Source of the DNA: a bacterium
Lineage (GTDB): Bacteria > Patescibacteriota > Saccharimonadia > Saccharimonadales > Saccharimonadaceae
NCBI GenBank assembly: GCA_030530825.1
Contig: JAUMUF010000001.1
Span: 386,757 to 450,756 of the forward strand
Direction of reading: 5' to 3'
DNA length: 64,000 bases
The notes beneath the pieces were generated by a model. The model saw nothing but the letters and a program-made list of their open reading frames with translations. It searched no databases and had not been told where the DNA came from. Position numbers and translations under genes: made by a program. Shown here piece by piece: positions 38,390 to 47,578 of this stretch; position 1 is the stretch's first letter, and each line of letters begins with the position of its first letter.

Positions 38390-40216
38390 TTACCAACCTC
38401 CACCTCCACCACCGCCAGCGCCGCCGCCAGAAAATCCTCCGCCGCCACCGCTTGAACTCGAAATCGAAGAAGAGTAACTATTAACAGTCGAAGAAATTGA
38501 GTTGATTGAACTGGCTATATTTCCGATATAAAATCCATTCATCGCGCCAATCCAAACTGGAGAGTAGTTCTCAGTGGCAAACTCTTTCTCAAGAAATTTA
38601 GACCAAGATTTTTCAAGCCCGAAGAGCGCAGCCCAAGGTAATAATTTTTCATACAGTTTAACACGAGAGCCGCCAAATTCTTCCTTAAATCTCTCAGAAT
38701 TCTCAAAACTCTGATTAAATTTTAGTCGCTCCACCTCGCTCAATCTTATATACATTTTAAGTCCCTTGAGATAGTTTTCCATCTCAAAACCGAGTTTTGA
38801 CTTCTGCTTAGAATTTATAACTATTTGGCCGAGAGTCGACATCGTAAAACAAACAATTGCGAAAAGTATAAAAACGGAAGCATTAATGATGTGTTCGAAC
38901 ATTAGGCCAGTAAAAAACGCCACAAAACTCAGCACCATAAATCCTGAGAACGCTCCCATAAAAATCTTAAATGGCTTTTCTTTGGCTATCTTGGCATAAT
39001 ATTTGGTGCTGTAAAATCCAGCATTCTCGACAGCGCTCTGAATTTGCAGAGCCCTACCTTGCGACAATTTTGAAATGTCGGCCGTCTCGCTTCCGCCAAT
39101 GAAAATCTTGTTCAAAAGAGAAAGTATATCTCTATTGAGATTATCTTCATTCAACTTCTCAAAAGTCAAAACCCTACGGCCAAAAACACCTTTCTTCTCA
39201 TTTTCAACAATTTTAAGATTGCCATTAACAGCCAAGAAAAGGATCGCTGCGGTGAGCTTTTTGGAAGATTTCATCAAATTACCCGCATCGAGAATGTCAA
39301 TTTCTTCAATTTTTGGCGGCAGATATTGAGGCGCGACAGATTTATTTATTCTATTTTCACGGCTCTTTTTTATTCGCCAGATAATTGATGCAATCAATAC
39401 GGCCAATAGACCTACAACCAAAGCAACCGCTAAAACTACAATCATCGATTCAATAAAATCCCATGTAGACAGTGTTGGTTGAGGGAATGCCCCGTCTTTG
39501 AAATTGACAGAAAAAGTTAAATTCTGACCAGCCAAAAGATTAAATTGATTAAAAACAAACTGATTATCAGATATCTTGTTTGAGGTTAAGCACTTTTCAG
39601 TCGACCCTTCGCGACCTTGATAACAATCAAACCCATCAGCCAAAAAACTTTTAGCAGAATCATCAACCGTAAGTTTAGCCTGAACCGACACGAATGGCTG
39701 TTTCCACTGAGCACCATTAGTATTCAAGATCAATTTATTTGAATTTTTTGCAAAAACATTGTATAGTTTATATTTTAAAGTATATTCCTGTGGTCCAGGA
39801 GCAACATAAATATCTGGATTTCCAATTCTGAAAACACTATAATCACCCTCTCGACGATTCAACTCAATCCGCTCGGGCTTACCATTTCGAAACGCTTCAA
39901 CTTGATTATCAAAGATTATCCGACCATCAAATTTACGCGGAATAGCCCGCTCGATACCTCGATTGACATTTTCATATTGAAAAATCGCCGTTAAATTCTC
40001 TGTAACCTCCAGATAAGAGTTACCCTTATCGTCACGCTTAAGCACATAATCGCCATCAAACTTAGAAAAAATAAAATCATTCACGCGAGGATCGGCTTGC
40101 TCCTTCGAGCGACGCGCATGAGCCGAAAGCGGCAGAAAAACAACCGACAAGATCAAGAAAAGAGCGAAAGCATTCGCCCAACTCTTCTTCGAAAATATTT
40201 TATTTAGTAATTTCAT
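38390..40216 (-). CDS. DUF2207 membrane protein with glycine-rich C-terminus
   Basis: A 608-residue protein. A signal peptide (about 12-35) precedes a large extracytoplasmic domain to about residue 245 (FDGDYVLKRDDKGNSYLEVTE, RGIERAIP), one membrane helix, a cytoplasmic region, a pair of helices near 420-470, and a Ser/Gly-rich end (GGGGGFSGGGAGGGG). This is the DUF2207 arrangement. Function unknown. The ATG at 40216 lies inside the end of the D-LDH gene (17-nt overlap), with GGGAG upstream. Confidence 0.88.
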   Translation of the reverse strand: MKLLNKIFSKKSWANAFALFLILSVVFLPLSAHARRSKEQADPRVNDFIFSKFDGDYVLKRDDKGNSYLEVTENLTAIFQYENVNRGIERAIPRKFDGRIIFDNQVEAFRNGKPERIELNRREGDYSVFRIGNPDIYVAPGPQEYTLKYKLYNVFAKNSNKLILNTNGAQWKQPFVSVQAKLTVDDSAKSFLADGFDCYQGREGSTEKCLTSNKISDNQFVFNQFNLLAGQNLTFSVNFKDGAFPQPTLSTWDFIESMIVVLAVALVVGLLAVLIASIIWRIKKSRENRINKSVAPQYLPPKIEEIDILDAGNLMKSSKKLTAAILFLAVNGNLKIVENEKKGVFGRRVLTFEKLNEDNLNRDILSLLNKIFIGGSETADISKLSQGRALQIQSAVENAGFYSTKYYAKIAKEKPFKIFMGAFSGFMVLSFVAFFTGLMFEHIINASVFILFAIVCFTMSTLGQIVINSKQKSKLGFEMENYLKGLKMYIRLSEVERLKFNQSFENSERFKEEFGGSRVKLYEKLLPWAALFGLEKSWSKFLEKEFATENYSPVWIGAMNGFYIGNIASSINSISSTVNSYSSSISSSSGGGGGFSGGGAGGGGGGGW

Positions 40217-41189
40217 TGTCGCACACTCCCGCATTCTTGAAGCTTATCAAATTTTCCGTCGAAATTTTCACCATATTCTTAACCGCTACATCAGTATTGA
40301 ATGCAATATGCGGCGTCATAATCACATTGGGCAAATTCTTGAGATCTCGAAATATCGCATCCTGAATCACCTGACCGCTCATATCTTTTTTGAGCCACTG
40401 CTTCTCAAATTCGTAGACATCAAGTCCAGCCGCCGCAATTTTGCCAGAAACAAGCCCATCTCGGAGCGCACTCGAGTCGATATGACCACCGCGACCAGTG
40501 TTAATAATCACTACGCCGTCTTTCATTTGGGCGATGGTTTGGTCGTTGATGAAGTGATAATTATCGTCAGTCAAGGGCGCGTGAATCGAAATTACATCAC
40601 TTCTGGAGAAGAGTTCTTCGAGAGAAACATACTCAACAATCTCCCTTGCTTCATCATTCTCGAATAGATCATACGCAATCACTCGTGCACCAAAAGCCTT
40701 AAAAACTCGTGCCGCCGCCCGACCAATATTGCCAGTGCCGACGATTCCGATTGTCATCGTGTTGATTTCGCGTCCCAACAGTCCCCCAACAGAGAAGTCC
40801 TGAACGCGTGAGCGCCTGAGAGCAAGAGGCAATTTGCGCACAACAGATAGTGTCAGCGCCACGGCAAATTCCGCAATCGCAGACGGAGAATATCGTGGCA
40901 CATTAGCAACCTTTACGCCGTGTTCTTTGGCCAATTCCAAATCTAATCCGTCGTAGCCACAAGTCCTCACGGTTAAAAATCCAATGCCCAACTCTTTTAA
41001 TATTGGCCAAGCGTCATTAACTTCGGGCGAAGAAGTGTAAACGCTAACCGCATCAAAGCCCTCTGCCAGATGCGCCGTCTCAGCCGTTAGTTCTTTTTCT
41101 GTTGTGGCGTAAGTTATATCAAAATCCGCCGCAAATTTTTCAAAATATGGCAATTCATCTTTTCGAACACTAAAAGCAATAATTTTCAT
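40200..41189 (-). CDS. ldhA: D-lactate dehydrogenase (2-hydroxyacid dehydrogenase family)
   Basis: A 329-residue D-isomer-specific dehydrogenase: VRTCGYDGLDLE (Arg/Gly of the substrate loop), GIVGTGNIGRAAARVFKAFG (NAD loop), NTGRGGHID with the catalytic Arg region, the Glu in LDVYEFE and the catalytic His in MTPHIAFNT. The D-LDH-like motif choice suggests pyruvate to D-lactate, the NADH sink of a fermenter, matching gap in this window. The message looks leaderless. It overlaps DUF2207. Confidence 0.92.
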   Translation of the reverse strand: MKIIAFSVRKDELPYFEKFAADFDITYATTEKELTAETAHLAEGFDAVSVYTSSPEVNDAWPILKELGIGFLTVRTCGYDGLDLELAKEHGVKVANVPRYSPSAIAEFAVALTLSVVRKLPLALRRSRVQDFSVGGLLGREINTMTIGIVGTGNIGRAAARVFKAFGARVIAYDLFENDEAREIVEYVSLEELFSRSDVISIHAPLTDDNYHFINDQTIAQMKDGVVIINTGRGGHIDSSALRDGLVSGKIAAAGLDVYEFEKQWLKKDMSGQVIQDAIFRDLKNLPNVIMTPHIAFNTDVAVKNMVKISTENLISFKNAGVCDNEITK

Positions 41190-41195
41190 AATTAT

Positions 41196-41224
41196 ATTTT
41201 AACTGATTTTAGCCGAAAATTCAA
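41196..41224 (-). promoter_or_regulatory. Promoter of D-LDH, leaderless arrangement
   Basis: TTGAAT (41219-41224), 17 bp, TAAAAT (41196-41201), ending 6 nt before the ATG at 41189. Confidence 0.7.
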
Positions 41225-41243
41225 GGCGATTATGTTTATTCTA

Positions 41244-41279
41244 TAAAAACAACACCGCCCGAAAGTTAGTTCGAGCAGT
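41244..41279 (-). terminator. Terminator after the small membrane protein
   Basis: ACTGCTCGAA (41279-41270) pairs with TTCGGGCGGT (41263-41254) with two G-U pairs on the minus strand, then GTTGTTTTT. Confidence 0.8.
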
Positions 41280-41284
41280 ATTTT

Positions 41285-41629
41285 TTATTTCGAAAGTTGG
41301 TCGATCTTCTTCGAAATTTCTTGGTCGATTTTGAGTTCCTGCTGAAGTTTTTTCTTCAAAATTTCATTATCGTGGTTGATGTCACAGATTTCTATCAGCA
41401 TCTCTGAAATCTCTGAGTGAAGTTTTTGCGTCCGGCGTGCATTTCTTTCAAGTTCCGCCTCAGTTAATACCGCCATCACCAGAGCAATCGAGCCAGTCAG
41501 AAGCACAACTATATCAATAATTGTGTTATGAAGATTTTTCTCGCTAAAAATCATCAAAGCAGTGGCAGAAATGGTTAAAATCGCCACAGCGGTGAGTAAA
41601 TTTCTAACTAATTTCTTTGTAAGAATCAT
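41285..41629 (-). CDS. Unknown two-helix membrane protein with coiled coil
   Basis: A 114-residue protein with two membrane helices (about 10-30 and 38-58) and a cytoplasmic helical tail (LKKKLQQELKIDQEISKKIDQ). It follows lysS by 9 nt in the same operon. No family is recognised. Confidence 0.65.
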   Translation of the reverse strand: MILTKKLVRNLLTAVAILTISATALMIFSEKNLHNTIIDIVVLLTGSIALVMAVLTEAELERNARRTQKLHSEISEMLIEICDINHDNEILKKKLQQELKIDQEISKKIDQLSK

Positions 41630-41638
41630 ACAAAATAC

Positions 41639-43150
41639 CTAAAACTTCAAATCTGGATAAATCTCACGGGTCGTGGCGGAAACCTCATGCTTGAGTTGCG
41701 GGAAAGGCACGCCCTCGCGCGCAGTCACACCTTCAAAAATCCAGAAAACACGCTCACTATAGCCCATTCCGCAGGCTGGTGGCATGCCGTATTCGAGCAT
41801 TTCGACAAAATCAATATCGAGCATCATCGCCTCATCATCACCTGCGTCGCGCATATTTTGCTGCTCGACAAAGCGATTCAATTGGTCGATCGGGTCATTC
41901 AACTCACTAAACAAATTACAGAGCTCAGATCCCGCGATCACAACTTGCGCACGCTGCGTCATTTCTGGGCGGTCGGTGTGAGTTTTAGCTAGTGGCGAAA
42001 TAAACGTCGGCGTGTTGATAAGCCAAATCGGCCCTGCCACATCTTTTCGAATATTCTTCCACAATTTGTCGATTCCGCGAGATTTATTGTCGGATTTTTC
42101 AACTTCGAGATTGTTGGCTTTAAGCGCCGCCTGAACTTCTTCGAGCGAGCAAGTGTAAGGATTCAAGCCGTAGCGCTTTTCGATCGTCTCGGCGTAGTCC
42201 CATTCTTCCCACTTTTTGGAAAGGTCAACATCAAACTCTCCCAAGCGGAACTGAAGAGTACCAAAAGTTTCGCTCAAAACATACTTGAACATTTCTTCTT
42301 GAAAAGCCATCCCGTCGCGCCAGTCCCAGTAAGCAGCGTACCATTCCATCGCGATATGCTCTGGCAAATGCTCGTCCGAGTAATTCTCATTTCGAAAACG
42401 TGGACCGAGGTCATAAACTTTTTCGAAGCCAGCACCGAGGAGCCGTTTGAGCGGCAATTCGTGCGAAATTCGAAGGTAAAATTGCGCATCGTCAAGCGCA
42501 TCCATATGCGTTACAAACGGATTGGCATCGGCGCCACCAGTGGTATGCTCGAGCACGGGAATGTTAATTTCGAAAAATCCACGCTGATTCAAAAAATCAC
42601 GCGTCGCCTGCCAAAACTTGGAGCGACGAACAAAACGGTCGCGAACTTCCAGATTGGCATTCATATCAACATATCGACGGCGGAAGCGCTCATCTTTATT
42701 AGTAAATCCATCCTGCTCTGTTGGCATTGGTCGAAGCGACTTCGAAAGAAGTTTGAGTTCACTCGTCGCCACGGAAATTTCGCCAGTTTTTGAACGAATC
42801 ACTTCGCCCGTCGCCTGAACAAAATCGCCCGCGTCCAGCAAATTCAAATTTTTAATGCCGAGAAGATTCCCCTCAACAGAAGTTTCCGCCAAACTTTGCG
42901 CCGTGATGAAAAGCTGAATCTTGCCCGAAAAATCTCGAAGCACGATAAAAGCCAATTTACCAAACTTGCGGATACCAGCAATTCGCCCCGCAACAGATAC
43001 GGTTTGCCCTTCCATTTTTTCGAAATTATCAATAATCTCGCCCGCCATCGCCGTGCGGTGAGTTTCGGCTGGGAATGGATTAAGCCCCAGCGCTTGGATT
43101 TCTTCTAATTTTCTGAGTCGCTCATCGCGTAATTCTTTCATTGTAGCCAT
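41639..43150 (-). CDS. lysS: Lysyl-tRNA synthetase, class II
   Basis: A 503-residue class II LysRS: an N-terminal OB-fold anticodon domain (VSVAGRIAGIRKFGKLAFI), motif 2 in YDLGPRFRNE and motif 3 in PACGMGYSER. I chose the ATG at 43150 (MATMKELRDERL); the long upstream frame crosses the promoter TGGAAA-17-TAAAAT, whose -10 (43161-43166) ends 10 nt before this ATG. Confidence 0.97.
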   Translation of the reverse strand: MATMKELRDERLRKLEEIQALGLNPFPAETHRTAMAGEIIDNFEKMEGQTVSVAGRIAGIRKFGKLAFIVLRDFSGKIQLFITAQSLAETSVEGNLLGIKNLNLLDAGDFVQATGEVIRSKTGEISVATSELKLLSKSLRPMPTEQDGFTNKDERFRRRYVDMNANLEVRDRFVRRSKFWQATRDFLNQRGFFEINIPVLEHTTGGADANPFVTHMDALDDAQFYLRISHELPLKRLLGAGFEKVYDLGPRFRNENYSDEHLPEHIAMEWYAAYWDWRDGMAFQEEMFKYVLSETFGTLQFRLGEFDVDLSKKWEEWDYAETIEKRYGLNPYTCSLEEVQAALKANNLEVEKSDNKSRGIDKLWKNIRKDVAGPIWLINTPTFISPLAKTHTDRPEMTQRAQVVIAGSELCNLFSELNDPIDQLNRFVEQQNMRDAGDDEAMMLDIDFVEMLEYGMPPACGMGYSERVFWIFEGVTAREGVPFPQLKHEVSATTREIYPDLKF

Positions 43151-43196
43151 AATTATTTCAATTTTAGCACATTTTGGAGAAAATTTCCAGAAAAAC

Positions 43197-43225
43197 TTGC
43201 TTTTTAATTCAAAATATGTTAAAAT
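43197..43225 (+). promoter_or_regulatory. Promoter of the two small plus-strand genes
   Basis: TTGCTT (43197-43202), 17 bp, TAAAAT (43220-43225) with extended TGT. It gives a leader of about 40 nt with TGGAGG. Confidence 0.65.
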
Positions 43226-43271
43226 AAATTTTATTCCACAGTCGAGAGACTTTAAATTGGAGGTTCTTTGA

Positions 43272-43565
43272 GTGAAGAAAAAAAGGTTCAGATCTGGCGA
43301 CATCGTCCAAATTATTGAAATCGACAACGAAAAATTCACCGTTGGCGAAGTTGAAAAGCACTTCGAAAACGGCACGGTGCTGATTTCGAAAATTATGGTC
43401 TGGAATAGCGACCTTGGCTTGTTTGGGCCAAAATTTGCAAACTGGGATCAACAGATTTCGAAACCAATTTCAGAGATCTTGCTAATCTCTGGGGCTGAAA
43501 AGCCAATTCACGAACTTTACTTTAGCGCGTTGCGAGAGATTCGCAAGAGTCGCTACGGCACATAG
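43272..43565 (+). CDS. Unknown small basic protein
   Basis: A 97-residue protein from a GTG start with TGGAGG upstream. It begins KKKRFRSGDIVQIIEI, which looks like a small SH3-like or OB-like barrel, followed by a helical end. No family is recognised. It is the first of two small genes on the plus strand. Confidence 0.6.
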   Translation: MKKKRFRSGDIVQIIEIDNEKFTVGEVEKHFENGTVLISKIMVWNSDLGLFGPKFANWDQQISKPISEILLISGAEKPIHELYFSALREIRKSRYGT

Positions 43566-43576
43566 GGGGAAAGCTT

Positions 43577-43729
43577 ATGGCAAACATCCAAAAAGGCGTA
43601 GGCTACGCCACACTCCACCAGAAAAAACCCGCCGACACTTCGCCGGCAGGAACGCACCCAGATTTCTGGAAGGGTAATTTCACCATACCAGAAAACAGGC
43701 TTCCACTAATTCACAAACCAGCGGAATAG
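43577..43729 (+). CDS. Unknown 50-residue protein
   Basis: A 50-codon frame with AGGGGGAAAG before its ATG, 11 nt after the preceding stop and ahead of a terminator. The product is proline-rich and probably unfolded (QKKPADTSPAG, NRLPLIHKPAE). Function unknown; likely co-expressed with the 97-residue protein. Confidence 0.55.
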   Translation: MANIQKGVGYATLHQKKPADTSPAGTHPDFWKGNFTIPENRLPLIHKPAE

Positions 43730-43744
43730 TGGCGCAAATCAAAC

Positions 43745-43776
43745 AAAAACCCGCTCAATTCGAGCGGGTGGTTTTT
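43745..43776. terminator. Bidirectional terminator
   Basis: Perfect stem ACCCGCTC (43749-43756) with GAGCGGGT (43762-43769), T-rich on both strands. Shared by the two small genes and proS. Confidence 0.85.
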
Positions 43777-45025
43777 ATTTCTTGGAGAATTTTTCTAAAA
43801 TTTCTGCTTTTGAGAGCATTTCAAGATTACCATTCGCGCGAGAAACAACTTCGAACCTGCCATCATCAAGCAAACGATCAGAAATCGTCACGCGGTATGG
43901 AATACCCATAAGTTCCGCATCGGCGAATTTTTGCCCAGGACGAGCATCACGATCATCGAAGATAACTTCGGCGTCACTTTGTAAAAGTTCGGAGTAAACC
44001 TCTTCCGCCAAATCGCGAGATTTTTCACCAATTTGAACAAGATAAACTTGCGCCGGAGCGATATTTTCTGGCCAGACAAGACCTTTATCATCCGCAAAAT
44101 TCTCCGCAATCGCGCCCATCAATCGAGACACGCCAATCCCGTAACAACCCATAATCACAGACTTTCTCTCGCCATTTTCATCTGTAAAATAAACATCTAA
44201 AGCGTCGGTATATTTGCTTTCGAGATGGAAAGTATTGCCGACTTCGATCGAAGTTTGCTCAACCAAATCTTCGCGCTTCAAGCCGAGTTTTTGAAGATTT
44301 TCGTCCGTCATAATTTCTTCGTTGATTGCGATTTTTTTGTCAAAATCCACAAAGATTTTATCCTCGCCAACTGGGCTCAAAGTTTGAAATTCGTCCGAAA
44401 ACTTGGAGGTGAAAATTCCACCGTCAGCATAGGTGCGGAAAGTCGTGTCACCCAAGCCAAGCCGAATATAAACCCGATGGTAAGCCTCAACCGCCTGCTC
44501 GTAAAGTGCGAGATGCTCCTCCTCGTTTCGAGCAAAAGTATACATGTCTTTCATTAAAAATTCTCGACCACGCATTAGACCCGACTTGGCGCGAAGTTCA
44601 TTTCGAAATTTATTTCCGATCTGAAAAACCGAAATTGGCAAATCTTTGTAAGAATTAATGTATTGCCCAACCATATCCACAATTGGCTCCTCATGAGTGA
44701 GACCAACACCGAGTTCTGCACCACCATTTAGGCGAGTTTTGAACCAGTTATCGACTTTTTGATCGTCCCAGCGATCAGTTTTTTCCCAGATTTCGCGAGG
44801 CTGAAGCGTCGTCATCATCACCTCTTGACTGCCGATTTTGAGCATTTCTTCACGAATGATGTTTTTTATTTTTTCCAAAACACTAAGCCCAAGCGGAGTG
44901 TAGGCATAAACACCCGCCATCTCCTTGTGGATAAATCCAGCCTTGATTAAAAGTTGGGCGTTTTTTGCCACCTCGTCAGATGGTGAAGTTTTGCTAGTTT
45001 TGGTAAAAAGTTTGGATAGTCTCAT
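43775..45025 (-). CDS. proS: Prolyl-tRNA synthetase without editing insert
   Basis: A 416-residue ProRS: motif 1 region KEMAGVYAYTPLGL, motif 2 FRNELRAKSGLMRGREFLMKD, motif 3 GCYGIGVSRLMGA and a C-terminal anticodon domain. Standard bacterial ProRS has about 570 residues with an editing (INS) domain between motifs 2 and 3; here that space is short, so Ala-tRNA(Pro) editing in cis should be missing. The message is leaderless by spacing. Confidence 0.95.
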   Translation of the reverse strand: MRLSKLFTKTSKTSPSDEVAKNAQLLIKAGFIHKEMAGVYAYTPLGLSVLEKIKNIIREEMLKIGSQEVMMTTLQPREIWEKTDRWDDQKVDNWFKTRLNGGAELGVGLTHEEPIVDMVGQYINSYKDLPISVFQIGNKFRNELRAKSGLMRGREFLMKDMYTFARNEEEHLALYEQAVEAYHRVYIRLGLGDTTFRTYADGGIFTSKFSDEFQTLSPVGEDKIFVDFDKKIAINEEIMTDENLQKLGLKREDLVEQTSIEVGNTFHLESKYTDALDVYFTDENGERKSVIMGCYGIGVSRLMGAIAENFADDKGLVWPENIAPAQVYLVQIGEKSRDLAEEVYSELLQSDAEVIFDDRDARPGQKFADAELMGIPYRVTISDRLLDDGRFEVVSRANGNLEMLSKAEILEKFSKK

Positions 45026-45031
45026 TGCTTT

Positions 45032-45060
45032 ATTTTAACAGATTTTAGGGAGAAATTCAA
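45032..45060 (-). promoter_or_regulatory. Promoter of proS, leaderless arrangement
   Basis: TTGAAT (45055-45060), 17 bp, TAAAAT (45032-45037) with extended TGT, ending 6 nt before the ATG at 45025. Confidence 0.7.
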
Positions 45061-45065
45061 TTTTT

Positions 45066-45099
45066 AAAACAAAATCTCTTCGAAAATTCAAAGAGATTT
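45066..45099 (-). terminator. Terminator of greA
   Basis: AAATCTCTT pairs with AAGAGATTT (45099-45091 with 45080-45072), followed on the minus strand by TGTTTT. Confidence 0.8.
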
Positions 45100-45106
45100 A
45101 CATAAA

Positions 45107-45568
45107 TTAAGCAATACCTTCAATTTGATATTTAATTGCGCCTTTTGGTGTGGAGATCTCAACTTCTTCACTGAGTTTTTTGCCCATTAATTGAATACCG
45201 ATTGGCGACTCGTTGGAGATCTTACCCTCAAGCGGGTTGGCTTCAACCGCACCGACGATCGAATATTTGACAGTCTTACCGTTCTCAAGATTTTTGAGAC
45301 TTACAGTGTTACCAAGGCCAATTTTACCCTTTTCTCCGCCACCAATAATCTCAGCGTTCTGCAGAATATTCTCAATCTCTTGAATGCGAGACTCTGCCCA
45401 GCCTTGCTTCTTGCGCGCGGCATCATACTCACTATTTTCACGCAAATCACCAAATTCACGCGCAGTCGCAACCTCTTCCGAAATCTGCTTCCTTTGCGAA
45501 ATCAACTCTGCGAGTTCAGCCTCCAACTCTGCTTTTCCAATTTTTGTAATATTAAAAACCTGTTTCAT
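45107..45568 (-). CDS. greA: Transcription elongation factor GreA
   Basis: A 153-residue GreA. The N-terminal coiled coil keeps the acidic tip GDLRENSEYD that activates transcript cleavage in RNA polymerase, and the C-terminal FKBP-like domain has NPLEGKISNESPIGIQLMGK. It rescues backtracked polymerase. A second Gre-like gene at 56.8 kb lacks this tip. Confidence 0.95.
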   Translation of the reverse strand: MKQVFNITKIGKAELEAELAELISQRKQISEEVATAREFGDLRENSEYDAARKKQGWAESRIQEIENILQNAEIIGGGEKGKIGLGNTVSLKNLENGKTVKYSIVGAVEANPLEGKISNESPIGIQLMGKKLSEEVEISTPKGAIKYQIEGIA

Positions 45569-45624
45569 AAAATAAAATCCTCCTTGTTTCGTTCACGAAA
45601 TTATATCAAATCCACCCCGTAATG

Positions 45625-46407
45625 TCAACGCATCAATTGTAAAATCGGCAATCCATAGAGCAAGAAAAACGCGATTGAATTTTTCAAAAAATGAAGCACT
45701 ACGCCGGCCCAAATCGAGTCGGTCAACTTCTCGCGGATCACGCACATCACCACACTCATAGCAAAGGTCGTCAACGCCACATTGAGTTGACCGTGAGCAT
45801 AGCCAAACAGCACGCTCGCAATAATCATCGCCAGGATCCAGCCACCAATTTTGATTTTAACTTTGCCGAGGTTTTTTGAAATTTTAATCTCTCGAAGCGA
45901 CCCATAAATCGCCCCACGAAATATAATCTCTTCTACAAAAGCCGGCAAAATTGTCAAGCAGAAGAACGCAATCAGCATATCCAGCGGTCGTGCCACTTGC
46001 GAAAAGCCAACATCTTGTTTTTCGCCCACACTGAATCCAGGCAAATAATTCTGTGCAAGTTGATTCAAGATTCCCGCCAGCAAAATCGAAACGACAAAGC
46101 CCAAAATACCCCAGCCGTAATCCGCCCAATCAAAAGGTTTGTCTGTTCCGAGAGTTTTTTTGGAGATTTTTTGACCAAAGATTTTGGCTGGAACCCACAA
46201 AATAAGCCCTAGCATAACACAAAAAAATGCCAGATTAAAAATTCCTAAGAATAAAGTTTCTTTAATAATTTCTGGATTTTTGAGAATATCCTTTGCTAGA
46301 AATCCAAAAATTGCCGATATTGAAATTTTAGCGATCTGATAAGCCAGAAGCGGAAAAATTATCCAAAACAAAAGCCGTAACCATTCGTTTTTGACCAACT
46401 TTTTCAT
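45625..46407 (-). CDS. CPBP-family (CAAX/Abi) intramembrane metalloprotease
   Basis: A 260-residue multi-helix membrane protein with EEIIFRG (Glu159-Glu160, Arg164) and FGYAHGQ (His205), the glutamate/histidine active site of the CPBP family. These proteases act in prenyl-protein processing, bacteriocin immunity or unknown membrane processes. It starts 1 nt after the rseP stop, so two different intramembrane proteases are made from one operon. Confidence 0.88.
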   Translation of the reverse strand: MKKLVKNEWLRLLFWIIFPLLAYQIAKISISAIFGFLAKDILKNPEIIKETLFLGIFNLAFFCVMLGLILWVPAKIFGQKISKKTLGTDKPFDWADYGWGILGFVVSILLAGILNQLAQNYLPGFSVGEKQDVGFSQVARPLDMLIAFFCLTILPAFVEEIIFRGAIYGSLREIKISKNLGKVKIKIGGWILAMIIASVLFGYAHGQLNVALTTFAMSVVMCVIREKLTDSIWAGVVLHFLKNSIAFFLLYGLPILQLMR

Positions 46408-46408
46408 C

Positions 46409-47578
46409 TTAAAACACCTTGAAAAAATCAGAAATTATCACCAAAAGAGAAAGTCCCATCACAAAAGCAAAGCCGGCAAGGTTGATCTTCTCTTCCGTTT
46501 CAGCAGAGAGAGGCTTTTTAAGAACCTTTCGAAAAATAAATGTTGAAAGCCAACGACCGCCGTCCAGTGCTGGTATCGGCAAAGTATTCATCACCGCGAG
46601 GCTGAGAGAGATCACCGCCGCCAAAAACAAGACCATTTTAATACCCATTGCCGTAGCGTTAGGAAACAGCACACCCATAATTGAGATCGGGCCCGCCACG
46701 CCCTTGCCAGCCTCATCCAATTTAGCATTGGCGGATTTTTGCGCAGATTCACTTGGAATTATCTTTTCGAAAAGCCCAGAGAAAAAGTTACCAGCCATCT
46801 TGCCCACGCCAGAAAAGGTTTCAGCCGTTAACTGTACAGTTGTCCCAACGCCAACAATTGGCGCGCTCCAAGTTGCGTGAATTTGCTCATCCTTCTTGAA
46901 AGTCCCGACCCCAGCAAAACCTTTCTTATCTTTATTTTCTGCGCGAAGTTGAACATTTTTTACTTCTACGCGGCCATTTCGAGTAATCTCGAAGGCTGTT
47001 GTTTTACCGGTGTTAGACTTGGATAATCTCGCGACATCTTCGGTTGAAGAAATTTTTTCGCCAGCAATTCTTTGAATAACATCGCCTGTTTTCAAGCCGG
47101 CAACTTCAGCAGGCATATCTTTAACGATTTCCGTAATCTCAACTTCGCCACCCGTAACTCGTGCATCAGATGCAATCATAAACTGGTTAGGTAGAATCTT
47201 TGGTAAGCCAAAAATAGCCAAAATAGAGAATAAAATAGCCGCAACCGCCCAGTTGACCGCCACGCCAGCCAACAAAATCTGCGTTTTGCCCCAAAAACTC
47301 GCCGCACCATAATCGCCCTTACCAGAGTCCGAATCGTGCTCGCCTTGAAGTTTCACAAACCCACCCAAAGGTAACCAGTTGATTGACACAAGTGTACCTT
47401 TTGGTAAAATCCAATCTGTCTTTTTCTTAAATTTAATTGCGGCTGGCGGAAATCCTATTCCATATTCTTCAACAACAACGCCATTTTTGATCGCAGCATA
47501 AGCGTGGCCAAGTTCATGTAGTGCTACCAAAATTGTCAGAACCAAAAGTCCAACTAAAATCCCCAAAATCAAATTCAT
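46409..47578 (-). CDS. rseP: RseP-type site-2 (M50) protease
   Basis: A 389-residue membrane protease: the first helix holds HELGH (His21, Glu22, His25), a PDZ domain lies at about 120-210 (GLKTGDVIQRIAGEKI), and a late helix holds the LDGGRW metal-binding motif. It cleaves membrane proteins within the bilayer, such as anti-sigma factors or signal-peptide remnants. The start overlaps the uppS stop by 4 nt. Confidence 0.94.
   Translation of the reverse strand: MNLILGILVGLLVLTILVALHELGHAYAAIKNGVVVEEYGIGFPPAAIKFKKKTDWILPKGTLVSINWLPLGGFVKLQGEHDSDSGKGDYGAASFWGKTQILLAGVAVNWAVAAILFSILAIFGLPKILPNQFMIASDARVTGGEVEITEIVKDMPAEVAGLKTGDVIQRIAGEKISSTEDVARLSKSNTGKTTAFEITRNGRVEVKNVQLRAENKDKKGFAGVGTFKKDEQIHATWSAPIVGVGTTVQLTAETFSGVGKMAGNFFSGLFEKIIPSESAQKSANAKLDEAGKGVAGPISIMGVLFPNATAMGIKMVLFLAAVISLSLAVMNTLPIPALDGGRWLSTFIFRKVLKKPLSAETEEKINLAGFAFVMGLSLLVIISDFFKVF

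Noticed and set aside
41639-43375. Long form of lysS starting at 43375
   Set aside because: The extension crosses the gene's own promoter and is not LysRS-like; the ATG at 43150 fits the family start.
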